A DNA stretch of 64,000 nucleotides, from the NCBI GenBank assembly GCA_039707465.1, contig CM077643.1, positions 244,868,419 to 244,932,418 on the forward strand, in the 5' to 3' direction. Shown one piece after another: positions 30,686 through 42,571 of this stretch. The notes under the pieces were generated by a model. That model was not told where the DNA came from and did no database searches. It was given only the letters and a program-made list of their open reading frames with translations. The DNA comes from Rhabdophis nuchalis (taxonomy: Eukaryota > Chordata > Lepidosauria > Squamata > Natricidae). Within the stretch, counting starts at the first letter, position 1, and each line of letters opens with the position of its first letter. Position numbers and translations under genes: made by a program.

Positions 30686-31571
30686 CAGTGAAGGGATTCA
30701 TTTTTTTTACTGTTGGTTCTGTGGATGTGGCTTTGTGCGCATGGCAATGGCTTTGTGGCAGGGGAAGGATACTGGCAGGGGAAGGATACTGTAAAATCTC
30801 CATTCCGTCCCCACTCCAGGGGAAGGTTACTGCAAAATTCCCATTCCCTCCCCACTCCAGGGGAAGGTTATTGCAAAATTCCCATTCCCTCCCGATCAGC
30901 TGGGATTTGGGAAGCAGAGAATAGATGGGGGTGGGGTCAGTCAGAGGTGTTATTTATCGGTTCTCTGAACTACCATAGTTTTCGGAGTGTAAGATACACC
31001 AAGGTTTTGAAGAGGCAAATTAAAAAAAAGTTTTTGCACTGTGCAAATTCCCCCAAAATGGGCTGTTTTTCACGAAGATAGGCCTGGGGTTTTTTTTCAA
31101 AAAAAAATAAGGGCATGAATAGCCTTTAGGAGGTTTGGTGAGTGCTCCTGGGGGATCCCCCCCCCCACCAAATGAGCAAAACATGGTCCATTTTTGCAAA
31201 ATGGATTTTTGCGAAAACTGGCCCGTTTTTTGTCAAAAAAAGGGCATGCATAACCTTTAGGAGGCTTAAAGAGTGTTCCTGGGGCTGGAGGAGCAAAACT
31301 GAGCAAAAATGCCCCATTTTGCCCACATTTCTGCCCTCCAGTCCCCAGGAGCACCTTGCAAGGCTCCTAAAGGCTCTGCATGACCATTTTGGTGAATGGG
31401 GTGGGCTTTTGGGAGGCATAAAATGCTGTATTCAGTGTATAAGACGCACCCAGATTTTCAGCCTCTTTTTTGAGGGAAAAAGGTGTGTCTTATATTACGA
31501 AAAATACGGTACTCAAAATTTCTGCTACCAGTTCTTCGGAACTGGTCAGAACCTGCTGAATACCACTTCTG
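30686..31571. mobile_element. hAT-type MITE, family A, interrupted by a TA-type MITE
   Basis: It starts CAGTGAAGGGATTCA and ends CTGAATACCACTTCTG. The 8-base flanks match only partly (5 of 8). It contains tandem units with CCACTCCAGGGGAAGGTTA. It is split at 30971 within GGTTCTCTGAACTA. The other half resumes at 31512 with CTCAAAATTTCTGC, in register with uninterrupted copies. Confidence 0.75.
30973..31509. mobile_element. TA-flanked MITE (TATAAGACGCACC family), nested
   Basis: The left end is CCATAGTTTTCGGAGTGTAA and the right end is TTACGAAAAATACGG. TA is present at 30971-30972 and 31510-31511. It lies inside the family A hAT-type MITE, so it is the younger of the two. Confidence 0.85.
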
Positions 31572-31574
31572 CAT

Positions 31575-32770
31575 GGGATGGATTAAAAATATGAATTGAT
31601 TTTTCAGATGGTATATATAGCAGCTTACATTATCAAGTTAACTACTGAAGGATGACTAGAAGTCATAGCTCAGGTGGCATTGTGTTGTTGGTAAATTTTA
31701 TGAACCATTCCGTCAAGAACTTATTCAAGCCACCTGCTTCTATCATGCCAACATTTGAGGACAATAGATTTCAGGTTTATGTACAGTATACTGGTGTGTC
31801 TAAGTATCATATCTACAGTTGTATTTATGTAGGCCCATTAGAACATCCATTTACAGTGAAGGTAGAACTGCAAGCACCTTTATTCTTTTTCTTCCTATAC
31901 TTTTAGTAATTTAGTTGGTCATAGCATTTATGTGGGAAACCTCCAGGAAATACAGTACTAGCTGCTAGATTGGGAAGTCAAGAAAAGTTACTAGAATTGA
32001 ACTTGGTTCAAGAAAAACTTTACCTCAGTAAAGATACTATAGAGATACAATTGCTTGCCTCAGAATGTGAGCTATAAGCAATTGAACTTTAGATTTTTAG
32101 TCTTCAAAAAGTAGAAACCACATACGTTTCTTTTACTGGAACTTTTGAAATCTGGCAAACCGATAGGAAAATATTTGGTTGGATTTGAACAACCCACAAG
32201 GGTAAAATTTAGTTGCCTAGTTTAAGGCTGAATTTTGTGAACGCAACCTCTGTAGCTATTTTATGCTTCAGTGGGTTGTACAAATCTTGACAATTAAGTT
32301 AATTTTATAAATCATGATTCAAGTCATGGTGTTACGTGGGGCAAACATAGCCTCCGAGTGACAGACTGCTCTTTTCTAATCTGGATTATGAAGGCTCTAA
32401 AACAGAGGTGTCACTCATCTTATTGATGCCGACAGCTGTCATTTGTTCTGTCCTTCCTAATTTTCAGCCTCTTCTAAAGGTTACAGATCTCACCGACTGA
32501 TGTTCTAGTAAGGCCTAGTTTTTTATTTAGTGCAAAACCAGAACACAGGATTTTCTGTTTTTCATGACAAGTGGCTGAGATCTGACCCTCAGCATCTTAC
32601 AGTGAACAGCTAGGGAGCCTAGAAATCAATAAATCAGCAAGAACAAAAAAGCACCTCAGCTGTATTGAGATTGCTGAAGGGGAAATGAAAGGCCTTCATG
32701 TATGACCAATACATATGTATATTAACGTGTTTCGGTCTATGATTATGAACATGCATATGCGAGTGTACCA
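31575..32770. other. Unassigned sequence, one MITE-like end
   Basis: Mostly unrecognised AT-rich sequence. CAGAGGTGTCACTCATC near 32404 resembles the left end of family B hAT-type MITEs without a matching right end. Confidence 0.35.
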
Positions 32771-32774
32771 ATTA

Positions 32775-33178
32775 CCATATTTTTCGGATTATAAGATGCA
32801 CTAGAGTATAAGACGCACCAAGATTTTGAAGAGGCAAATAAAAAAAAAGGGTTTTGCATTCTGCAGACAAAAACAGGCCCGTTTTTTTTCTTTAAAAAAA
32901 GGGCATGAATAACCTTTAGGAGACTTATAGAGTGCTAGGGGCTGGGGGGGGGGCAAAATTGAGCAAAAAACAGCCCATTTTTCTCTAATTTTGTCCTCTT
33001 CAGCCCCTAGGAGCTCTCTGAAAACCTCCTAAAGGCTATGCACGGCCATTTTGGCAAAGGGGGTGGTGGTGGTGGTTCAGGAGGCAAAAAAATGCTGTGT
33101 TCATTGTATAAGATGCATCCAGATATTCAGCCTCTTTTTTGAGGGAAAAAGGTGCATCTTATACTCTGAAAAATATGG
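32775..33178. mobile_element. TA-flanked MITE (TATAAGACGCACC family)
   Basis: Compact 404-bp copy with ends CCATATTTTTCGGATTATAA and CTCTGAAAAATATGG and TA on both sides (32773-32774, 33179-33180). The left terminal repeat is partly duplicated (ATAAGATGCACTAGAGTATA). It is the best length reference for the other two copies. Confidence 0.88.
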
Positions 33179-33193
33179 TAGACAAAAAGTATA

Positions 33194-33578
33194 CCGGTAG
33201 TCCTCGATTTGCAACCACAATTGAGCCCAAAATTTCTGTTGCTAAGTAAAGCAGTTATTATTGCCCCATTTTATGACTTTTCTTGCCATTTTTATTAAGT
33301 GAATCACTGCAGTTGTTAAGTTAGTAACCTGGTTGTTAAGTGAATCGGGTTTCTCCATTGACTTTGCTTGTCAGAAGGTTGCAAAAAGAAGGTCACATGA
33401 CCCTGGGACACTGCAACCATCATAAATATGAGCCAGTTGCCAAGTATCCAAATTTTGATCACATGATCATCAGGATGCTGCCCTGGTCATAAGTGTTAAA
33501 AACGGTCATAAATCATTTTCTCAGTGTTGTAACATTGTACAGTCACTAAATGAACTTTTGTAAGTTGAGGACTACTTG
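33194..33578. mobile_element. MITE, GTAGTCC-end family
   Basis: Ends CCGGTAGTCCTCGATTTGC and GTAAGTTGAGGACTACTTG are inverse of each other. TA precedes the left end, and the base pair after the right end is CA rather than TA. It lies 15 bp from the previous MITE. Confidence 0.78.
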
Positions 33579-33579
33579 C

Positions 33580-34260
33580 ACTTATTCACTTGGGTTAGGA
33601 GATTCAGGCCTCACTTCATTTACTGCCTGTTTTTCGTGGATGTGAATGCTGAGGTAATTATAACCATAATGTTTGACTGTTTTCTTAGCACCTCGTACAC
33701 AAATTTTCAGTAGGGGAAGTTTTTAATAGAGGACGTTTTTCTAGAATGGAAATAATAAAATAATGTTTCATGTTCTAAAATAGCAAGCCAGGTTGCTATT
33801 TCAGTCCCAGAAAAGAACCAAGAGAAAAAGAAGAATCATTGGAGAAGTACTTGTTCTAAGCTTTTTTTTTTGAAAGAGTAATGGGATTAACAATTGATTC
33901 AATAATATAATCATTTGATTTTCCAGTCTATTTTTGTTTGTTTGTTTCTTCATTTCTCTGCATGCCAATTCTTTGCTAAAGGGAGTTTGCTGCAGGCAAG
34001 AGCAAACAACATTTAAAAAATGTTTAAAAACATGTAATTTATTCATTTTATTACATTTTTAAAAGCATAGCCAAGGGCCACAGAAGGTGCATAATCCCTA
34101 AACCAGAAAACGGTGCTGCTGTCATTCCACTACTTGCTCTGGGATTGCAGGATCCATGTAGTTCATGAGTTGTCTACAGCTCTACAGGACTGGTGCTATT
34201 CATATCTTGAAATATTTCCTTATCTAATAGATGTAAATCCTGTTTTTCTTGGGAACTAAA
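33580..34260. other. AT-rich unassigned sequence
   Basis: Nothing recognised. Confidence 0.3.
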
Positions 34261-34261
34261 T

Positions 34262-34500
34262 GCAATGTCAGACTGATCTAGTGGTTAAGGGACTAGGCTA
34301 GAAAGTGGGAGACCATGAGTTCTAGTTCCACCTTAGGCATGAAAGCCAATTGGGTGACCTTGGGTCAGGCCTTCTTTCTCTTTCTTGGGGTAACCTGATT
34401 CACTTCACAGGGTTGCTGTTGTGAGGAAAATAGGAGGAGGAAGGTATATTGGATATTGCTTTATGCTATTCCCCATATCGGCAGCAATAACTATGTTAGG
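34262..34500 (+). mobile_element. tRNA-derived squamate SINE
   Basis: CTAGTGGTTAAGGGACTAGG is A-box-like and GAGTTCTAGTTCC is B-box-like. The body has GAAAGCCAATTGGGTGACCT, CACAGGGTTGCTG and AAAATAGGAGGAGGAAGG, a well-known squamate SINE body. Confidence 0.75.
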
Positions 34501-34519
34501 TCTATTTGGCCAAATAGTT

Positions 34520-34580
34520 TTATAGGGTAGATTTGAACCTGTGTTTTCTTGATGTCAACCCATTACCATAATCATTACAC
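34520..34580 (-). mobile_element. tRNA-like SINE head, minus strand
   Basis: Read in reverse, GGTGTAATGATTATGGTAAT resembles an A-box region, and CACAGGTTCAAATC a B box. A family A MITE has inserted beside it at 34589. Confidence 0.5.
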
Positions 34581-34588
34581 CGTAGAAG

Positions 34589-34859
34589 CAGAGATGGGTT
34601 GCTCCTGGTTCGGCTGAATCAGTAGTGGAATTCAGACCTGGGTCGCAGGACAGGCAGCGACCTAGGCCTGCCACACCCCGGACCGGTTCCCTCACCGCCG
34701 CTGGGCCATCACCATTTTGGTTTTTAGTGACTGTGCATGTGCAGTTCACTCTAAATTGTTCTACACATGTGCGAAGAACAATTTACATTGAACAGTGCAC
34801 ATGTGAGCATTGTGTATGTGTTGCAAACCGGTAGTAAAACTGGAAGCAACGAACCCCTG
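34589..34859. mobile_element. hAT-type MITE, family A
   Basis: It starts CAGAGATGGGTTGCTCC and ends GCAACGAACCCCTG. The flanks CGTAGAAG and AGTAGAAC match at 6 of 8 bases. Confidence 0.7.
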
Positions 34860-34867
34860 AGTAGAAC

Positions 34868-36425
34868 CTTGTTTAACATGTTGTCCTAAACATTTTGAAG
34901 GTTGAGACTGAAAAGGCAACCAAGGCTGATTTCAGCCCATAACCTTTTATGAAGCTAGTTTATGAACCTTTTATGACTCTGCCTTCTTAGATACCTGAAT
35001 TCGCTGTTTCAAATGGCAACTTCTGAAGACAAGTTCTAGAGGCGCTAATTAGAGTTCACTTCATGCAAGTAGAGCCCAGAGATTCAGAGAACCTTAGCAG
35101 TGTCAAGCATCTGAGAAAGCTATTGGCCCAGAGCAATAAAGAGCAAGTTCAGTATATGCCAACTTATCCTTAGCTTGAGAACTCATGCATTCCTTAAAGC
35201 TACAACAGTGATGTGATCCGAGTTCTGGCATCTGGATAGGTTCAGAGTCTCTTCAAAATGTAGACGTTTTACAGGCTTTCTCTCTGCTTTCTGCTGTACC
35301 ATGACCGAAGCAAGCAGAGTTGAAGCACTCTGCCCTCGTAGTGGGAATATTTTAAATTGGAGCATGTTATTCCATCAAGGATTGAAGCTCTTGGCTTCCC
35401 TCCACCTCCTGGGGCACTTGGGTACACATACATTATTGACTTAAGTATGAGAAAGTCCAGATACATTTCAACTATTGCTGGCCTTTTCTTTGATGCCTTA
35501 AGGCTACTGCTCTGTGCATGGTCATTCCACACATAGAAGTAGAACAAGAATATCAACAACATGTCTCTGAAGTGAGAGCACAGAGTGCTCTTTGCAGAGC
35601 TATTAAATCTAACACCAAATGACCAGGGGCTGGTTCAAAATGTTAAATTCCTTCCTGCCGTTGTGGGTGGCCCAGAGACGTGACACAAAGAACAGCAAAG
35701 CTGTACAACAGGACACCAATTCCTGAAATGGGTCCTGTTTATAGAACTGCATGGATTGTTTGAGAAGACAAAGTGACCCTAAATCTAAGAAGAGTACAAA
35801 ACACAAACTCCTCTGGTGTCCAGCTTCAATTCTAACTAGTTGATACAATCAATGTCTATTATTTTTAAATTGTCAAAGAAAAAGCTCAGCAACATCATGA
35901 TTATTAAAATACCCTAGAATGGTTTGAGGGAATAGTCCTCAACATCAAACTCATCACCTTTCCGGCATTCTATCTCTCAAAGGGCAAAGTGACAAGTTAA
36001 CTACCTGGTCTGGGAATTTCCATTGGAAGCCCTTGTCTCCATATTTCTGCGCGTGTATGAATAAATGCTTGAGAAAAATCTGGGTCAGTAGTGTTTGAAG
36101 TGCTTTTCACTTGAATCTTTAATTGACTAAACTTTAAACAAGCTCCTTTGTGAACCTGAGTAGGCTGTGTTAACAGTAATTTCATTTGAAGAAAATGTCA
36201 GATATCCGGTTTTCAAGAGGAAAGCCATAACACATCTTGAACTTTATCAGTATCCTATTTTTTTTTTCCAAATTCACATTTGTTTTCTGATCTCCAAAAT
36301 GTCAAAGTTTAAAGCTTTGGAGCTACTACTTCTTTTTTGTACTGTAGACAAGTTATTTGTATAATGATTAGCTTTCCATCCACCTCGTCCCTCATTTTAG
36401 AGATGGTTCATGTTTGAAAAATAAC
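34868..36425. other. Unassigned sequence
   Basis: About 1.5 kb of unique-looking sequence with several short ORFs that show no family features and no obvious repeat ends. Confidence 0.3.
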
Positions 36426-36430
36426 ATATA

Positions 36431-36787
36431 CAGTGGTACCTCGGTTCACGAACGCTTCTGTTCACGAACAACTTGGTTCACGAACAGAAAAGTTCATCAA
36501 AATATGCTCCGGTTCACAAACTCCGCTTCGGTTCACAAACTCCGCTTCGGTTCACAAACTCCGCTTCAGTTCACGAACAGAAAAGTTCATCAAAACTTTT
36601 CCGGTTCACAAACTCCGTTTCGGTTCGCAACCAGAGTCAGTTCAAGAATTAAAACCAGAAAAAAGATCAGAACGGATTAACTGGATTTACATTAAACCCT
36701 ATGGGAAACTGTGCCTCGGTTCACAACCAATTCGGTTCGCGACCAGAGTCAGTTCACGAATTAAGTTCGTGAACCGAGGTACCACTG
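36431..36787. mobile_element. Tc1/mariner (Tigger-like) MITE with internal repeats
   Basis: Long inverted ends, CAGTGGTACCTCGGTTCACG and the matching reverse ending CCGAGGTACCACTG, are flanked by TA (36429-36430, 36788-36789). The end sequence resembles pogo/Tigger-type terminal repeats. Inside, a 19-bp unit (CGGTTCACAAACTCCGCTT) recurs about four times at 36510-36567 and near 36602-36620. A 26-bp block starting TTCACGAACAGAAAAGTTC is present at both 36477 and 36570. Confidence 0.88.
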
Positions 36788-36789
36788 TA

Positions 36790-37139
36790 TTACTAATAGC
36801 CAATTCCTGTACCCACATTTTATGTTGAAAATGATGCCTCGGTAATTATCAGTAGAAAGAAGTCCAAAGTTTACAAAGATCTGAAATGTATTGCTTAAAA
36901 CATCATGAATAGCTGAAAAGGATCACCTGTATTTATTCCTCAGTTGGTTCTGTAAATAAAAGTAATAGAAGCTTCACTGGAAAATGAATAATGTCTTCAG
37001 AGATACAAATGTTCATACTTTAATCCAGATTTTTTTTTTAAAGAGAGAAAGTCTTCTGAATATATATTGGACCGCATTATAGATTTTGGGGAATAGTCCA
37101 AAATGGATGCTTTTAAACTAGTCCAATGTTTAATTCAGT
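36790..37139. other. Unassigned sequence
   Basis: AT-rich, nothing recognised. Confidence 0.3.
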
Positions 37140-40100
37140 TGGTCTTAGGGAGGGGCAGGGGCGGTGGGAGACAGGATGTCCATCGTGGGTTGGGGGCTCG
37201 TGGTCGCTGGCTACGAGCGATCGCTTGCCCCAACCCTCTGTGCTCCACTCGTGGGCTAGGCGGTCAGGGATTACAGAGCGGGGCCCTAGGTTGATGTTCT
37301 GCAACGCCAGGTCCGTGGTGAACAAAGCCCCCCTCATAAATGACCTTGTGTCAGAGGGGGACCCGGACCTGGTGGGAATTACGGAGACCTGGTTGGGCCT
37401 CGTGGAAATGTGCCCATCAGGCTACCGTGCATTTCATCAGCCTAGGGCCCTAGGCAGAGGTGGGGGGGTGGTTATTGTTAAGGAAAGTCTGGAGCCGAGG
37501 GAGACCACTGTGCCTCAGACGACCGGCTGTGAGTCCCTCTTCGTGAAGTGGGGCCTAGGGAGGCAGTTGGGCTTGCTGATTGCATACCTGACTCCCCGCT
37601 ATGTAACAGGAGCCCTGCCCGAGCTACTCGAGGTGATCGCTGCGATGGTGGTGGAGACCCCCAGACTGTTAGTCATGGGGGACTTTAACCTGCCATCAAC
37701 GGGCGAAACATCCGAGGCAGCTCGGGAGTTCATGGCTTCCATGACGGCCATGGACCTGACCCAAGTAGTTCAGGGCCCCACTCACGAGGGAGGACACACG
37801 CTGGATCTGATTTTTGTCTCTGGACACTGGATTAGTGATCTCGGAACAGGGGATTTAGCCATCTTACCCTTGTCGTGGACAGATCACTCTCTCCTTCGGA
37901 TAGACTTTCCAACCATCACACCCCACCGCGGGGAGGCGGAACCAGAGACATCGAGTTGGTTCCGCCCCAGGCGCCTGATGGACCCAGAAAGGTTCCAGAG
38001 GGAGCTTGGGCCAGTACCTGTGTCCCTGTCCCACGGCTCGACTGAGGATCTAGTGGCCGCATGGTATAGTGCAGTCACGGGGGCCTTGGACCGAGTCGCG
38101 CCCTTGCGGCCTCTCATGCGGCGTCGAGTCACCCAGACTCCTTGGTTTACCGAGGAGCTTCGGGAGATGAAACGCCGCTAGAGAGTAGGTGGAGATCTTC
38201 TCGATCCGAATCTGACCGAACACTAGTGAGAGACCATATTAGGACTTACTTAGTGGCGCTAAGAGTGGCCAAACGTGAGTATTGTGCCACCCTTATCGCA
38301 TCCGCGGAAAACCGCCCTGCCGCCCTGTTTGGGGTGACCCGCTCCCTCTTGCATTTGAGGCCGCGGGAAGCCCCTCTGCAGGGTCGAGCAGAGGAATTTG
38401 GAGTTTTTCTGCAGGACAAAATCACTCAGATTCGGAACGAGCTGCCCTCCACTAGTGGTCCGGTCGAGGTGTCCGGTGCTGGTCTTGAGATAACACCTTG
38501 GGAGGAGTTCGACTTTGTTACTACCGAGGATATGGACAGGTTGCGGAGGAACCTTAGAGCCACCACATGTTTATTGGACCCGTGCCCCTCCTGGCTTGTA
38601 TTGGCATCCTGGGAGGTGACACGAGGCTGGCTCCAGGGTATTGTGAATTCATCTCTGAGTGAGGGGTCCTTGCCTACCGTCTTGAAAGAGAACTATCGTC
38701 CTGTCTCCAACCTTCACTTTTTAGTGAAGGTTGTCGAGAGTGTGATGGCTCAACAGTTTCCCCGACATCTGGAGGAAGTTGATTATCTAGACCCGCGCCA
38801 GTCCGGCTTCCGGCCCGGTCACAGCACTGAGACGGCATTGGTCGCTTTGGTGGATGATCTCTGGAGGGCACGGGATAGAGGCTGTTCCTCTATCCTTGTC
38901 CTATTAGATCTCTCAGCGGCTTTTGATACCATCGACCATGGTATCTTATTGCACCGATTGGGGGGGTTGGGGCTGAGAGGCACCGTTTTACGGTGGTTCT
39001 CGTCCTACCTCTCTGGTCGGTCGCAATGGGTGTCATCCCCGAGGCCCCTCACATGTGGGGTTCCTCAGGGGTCGGTCCTCTCGCCACTCCTGTTCAACAC
39101 CTACATGAAGCCGCTGGGCGAGATCATCCGTGGTTTTGGGGTGGAATACCATCTGTACTCTGATGACACTCAGTTGTACATATCCACCCCAAACCACCCC
39201 AACGATGCCGTCGAGGTGCTGTCCCGGTGTCTGGAGGCCGTACGGATCTGGATGGGTAGTAACAAACTCAAGCTCAACCCGTCCAAGACCGAGTGGCTGT
39301 GGTTTCCGGCACCCCGGTTCAGCCAGATAATCCAACACTGGCCATTGGGGGCGAACAACTGGCCCCCATAGAGAGGGCGCGCAACTTGGGCGTCCTCCTG
39401 GATTCCCGGCTGTCCATGGAGGATCATGTGGCGGCCGTGGCCAGGGGGGCGTTCTATCAGGTACGCTTGATACGCCAGTTGCACCCCTTACTGGACCGGG
39501 GAGCCCTTCACACAGTCACTCAAGCGCTTGTGATGTCCCGGCTGGATTACTGTAATGCTCTCTACATGGGGCTCCCCTTGAAGTGCACTCGAAAGCTACA
39601 GTTAGTACAGAATGCGGCCACGTGGGTGATTATGGGTGCCTCAAGGCAAACCCACGTAACACCTCTCCTGCGTGAGCTGCACTGGCTGCCTGTGGCCTTT
39701 CAAGTGCGCTTCAAGGTATTGACGACCATCTTTAAATCGCTCCATGGCTCGGGGCCTAGCTATATACGAGACCGCCTCCTGCCCCATACATCCCTTCGTC
39801 CGCTCCGCTCCCACAGAGAGGGTCTTCTTCGGGTGCCATCGGCGGGGCAATGCCGGTTGGCGACACCCAGGAGAAGGGCCTTCTCTGTGGCGGGCCCGGC
39901 CGTCTGGAACGACCTACCCCCGACCTTCGTACTATCTCAGACCTCCGCCTCTTCCGCCAACGTCTTAAGATGTATTTATTTCAACAAGCCGGCCTAGGAT
40001 AGCTCCCCGTTTCTGACTTTTTAAAGAAAAAATTATAATTTGGTAAGGGTTTTAATATTGGGTTTTAGCACGGGTTTATTAATTTAATACATTTTAATTG

Positions 40101-40200
40101 ATATTTATTGTATTTTGTGTTTTTAAATAATGCCTGTGCGCCGCCCTGGGTCCTAACAAGGAGAAGGGTGGGGTATAAATTTAATAAAATAATAAAATAA
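37140..40200 (+). mobile_element. L2/CR1-type LINE, copy 3 (divergent subfamily)
   Basis: 5'-truncated within the N-terminal part of ORF2. The 3' UTR differs from copies 1, 2 and 4: it ends CCGCCCTGGGTCC ... GGGTGGGGTATAAATTTAAT with a TAAAATAA-type tail, a 3' end common among squamate L2 copies. Confidence 0.88.
37260..39997 (+). pseudogene. L2-type ORF2, divergent and damaged
   Basis: Coding sequence is spread over three frames: endonuclease (to 38181), the main RT part (38142-39371) and the C-terminal part (39293-39997). Relative to copy 2, codons are missing after ETWLG, around the MKR motif (about 38170), between LKE and NYRPV (about 19 codons, near 38688) and before SSPRPLTCG (near 39030). 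The catalytic YADD is YSDD here (about 39157-39168). Endonuclease blocks [12 protein letters not shown] and VMGDFNLPS and RT blocks AFDTIDHGILL and GVPQGSVLSPLLF remain. Confidence 0.88.
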
Positions 40201-40670
40201 TAATGCATTTATTTAGACGCCTAATTTGTTTTAAAAAGAATTCATTGCATCACATTGCATTCCAATCTTGTTGGGTGTGAAAAATAAGTGGGGATTCTTT
40301 TACACTCTAGGCTACATCTGCTCATTTCTGTTTAGTGTATTTCTGTTAAGTAAAAGTTGGAGGCATGGTGTTAAAGGAGTCTTGTTCATGCCTCAACAGG
40401 CATTTCCACACTGCCAGGTTGCTCCAACCCAAGTACCATCTTACTTGTGAAAGGCAGGGATGAACATCATGTCTATTTTTCCCAGCAAGTGCAACTTCTA
40501 CCTATCTTTTTCTGTTCTGCAGGTCCTTGAGTGACGCACTTCATTAGAGCCACATTATACCTCTGACTGATGCTTTGCTTTGGCTATCTCTTGCCTTTGA
40601 TGCTTCACACCCAACCTATTCATTGTGCTCATTGAAGAAGAACATTCTCTGGTTTAATGTAAGGCTCCAA
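40201..40670. other. Unassigned sequence
   Basis: Nothing recognised. Confidence 0.3.
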
Positions 40671-40671
40671 A

Positions 40672-41110
40672 AAAACCAAGAAAGAGATCTGATTCTTTCA
40701 ATTAGATTTCTTTATTGTTCCTTACCTGCAGACAGAATCTTGCCAAAGTAAAACAAACGACCAGCCACATAAAGTATATAATCTGGAAACTATTAGGAAG
40801 GAGATGTCTTCACCCTCTTTCTCTTATGCAAACTATCTGAACTGAGTTGTCTCTTGCTTCTCTGGAGTGCATCCTTCTTCTCCTGAGAAGCCAGGCTACA
40901 TCCCAGCATCTCCAATGAGCAATGCTTGGATAACATGGCACCTTTTCGGCAGCAGCATCAGTGGAAAATTCTTTAAACTGCTGAGTGTATCAAGTTTACT
41001 TTAGCCATATGGCTCTTGCAAAAGGTTTTTCTTGCATTTCCTGCTGTATCTTTGTTGCTGTACACAGTTCTCTGGTCACCAGATGAAGAGTGCTGTACAG
41101 ATTAATTAAT
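40672..41110 (-). mobile_element. Possible solo LTR
   Basis: Begins TGTAAGGCTCC. Read on the minus strand it has a TATA-like ATTATATACTTTATG upstream (about 40782-40798) and AATAAAG (about 40711-40717) downstream, the order expected of an LTR. The far end and target duplication were not found. Confidence 0.3.
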
Positions 41111-41574
41111 TAAACAACCTATATAGCTGCCCATCTACCAAAAGAAACATTGGGCAGTGAACAAAATAAAAAAGCACAATATGATCAAATGAACACTTAA
41201 AGCAATGAACAATATTGATGCTCCAATGAGCTTCCATGTATACGTGTTGTTATGCAGGCTTAAAAAAAGGAAGACAACCGCATTTGTAAACACTGAGTGA
41301 GGCAGGGTAGTTGCAGTGTAACAGCTTCACCTGGAAGATTTATTTTAATTTTAAATATTCAGAAAATAGTGATGCAGCTTGAGTGGATGTCTTGACAGAG
41401 GGCATTCTTGATAAGCAGCAACTAATGATTGGAACCTGTATAGCAGCAGCCATAAAGGGCTGGAAATGTTTTCATTCTGTCTTGTGCTTCTGAGGACCTC
41501 TGAAGGCCAGTCTTTCCTCCAAGCAAAATATCTTGTAGCATAAATTCCCTCTGAAGAGTTGAGGTCTGAAAGGC
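41111..41574. other. Unassigned sequence
   Basis: Nothing recognised. Confidence 0.3.
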
Positions 41575-41738
41575 TACAGGTAATCCTCCACTTACAACAG
41601 TTCATTTAGTGACCATTTGAAGTTACAACGGCACTGGAAAAAGTAACTTATGACCATTTTTCACACTGGTGGCTGTTTGCAGCATCCCTGTGGTCATGTG
41701 ATCAAAATTCAGATGCTTGGCAACTGGTTCACATTTAT

Positions 41739-42571
41739 TTATTTTTTTAAAGAATTTTATTGGTTTTTAAAGTTTTTACAGGGAAAAGGGTGCAAGATGA
41801 AATAACATTTTGGCATCTTCCCTGCCGTTGGTGATGTCCCTCCCAAAAAACTTCATGGATATACAAATTTAAAAATAAAGGATAAGCACATAGAAAGATT
41901 ACATCTTACAATCCATATAATCAATCATTTTTTCCTTTGCCATTTTCTCGTGTATCAACAGTTACAATAAGCTTTCAAATAAAATCCTTTTTGAGACCTG
42001 AGTCTTTTCGCAATTGACTCTTTCCTCCTGTCTCCAGGCGGGACCATCGCTCCCTCTGTTCCCCCATCTTCACTTCCCAACTGGGAGGAATGTTTTTTGA
42101 TAAACGTCTCCGCCTCGGTTAATGTTTTGATTTTTACTCTGTCCCCTTCCCAAAATATCAGCATTCCTTCTGGCAACAACCACTTGAACCAAATTCCTTT
42201 CTTATATAATTTCTTAGACAAGAATGAATACTTCCTTCTAATTTCTCTAATTTTTTTCGGAATTTGTTTCAAGATGGCTATTTCTTTGGCCTGATATTTT
42301 AAGATTTCATCCCATTGGGCCCTCAATATCTCATCCCTTGTGGATCTCCTGAGAAATTTAACATGGATTTCTCTTGGTACATTATTTATCCTAGCATAAG
42401 CTGAGTTAATTCTATAAACCAGGTCCATATCCCACCAGAGCTGATCTTTATCTTTTTTAATATATTCTGCTAATATTGTACTCATAATATCTTTAAGATC
42501 TTCATTATCTGATTCTGGCAAATTCTGGAACCTGAGGAAGAAAGACATTCTTTCAAATTCAATTTTAGTTA
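41739..42571 (-). mobile_element. L1-type ORF1-only (HAL1-like) retro-insertion
   Basis: Flanked by an 11-bp perfect target duplication, TTCACATTTAT (41728-41738, 42572-42582). In minus-strand order it has the 3' two-thirds of an L1 ORF1, about 210 bp of 3' UTR, AATAAA (41756-41761 on plus) and an A-rich tail. ORF2 is absent. HAL1 elements of mammals have this architecture. An internally deleted L1 is the alternative. Confidence 0.8.
41955..42571 (-). pseudogene. L1 ORF1p, RRM and C-terminal domain, 5'-truncated
   Basis: The L1 nucleic-acid chaperone that coats L1 RNA. The visible part starts just before FLRFQNLPE and is open to the stop at 41955. It shows the RRM-like block, EIHVKFLRRSTRDEIL, EIAILKQIPKKIREIRRKY and the C-terminal LLPEGMLIFW. 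The N-terminal coiled coil is missing because the insertion is 5'-truncated. The frame is open over about 200 codons, so the copy is not ancient. Confidence 0.85.

Noticed and set aside
36510..36620. Short regularly repeated units resembling a CRISPR array
   Set aside because: Eukaryotic context, no spacers of constant length, and the units lie between inverted ends of a TA-flanked MITE.
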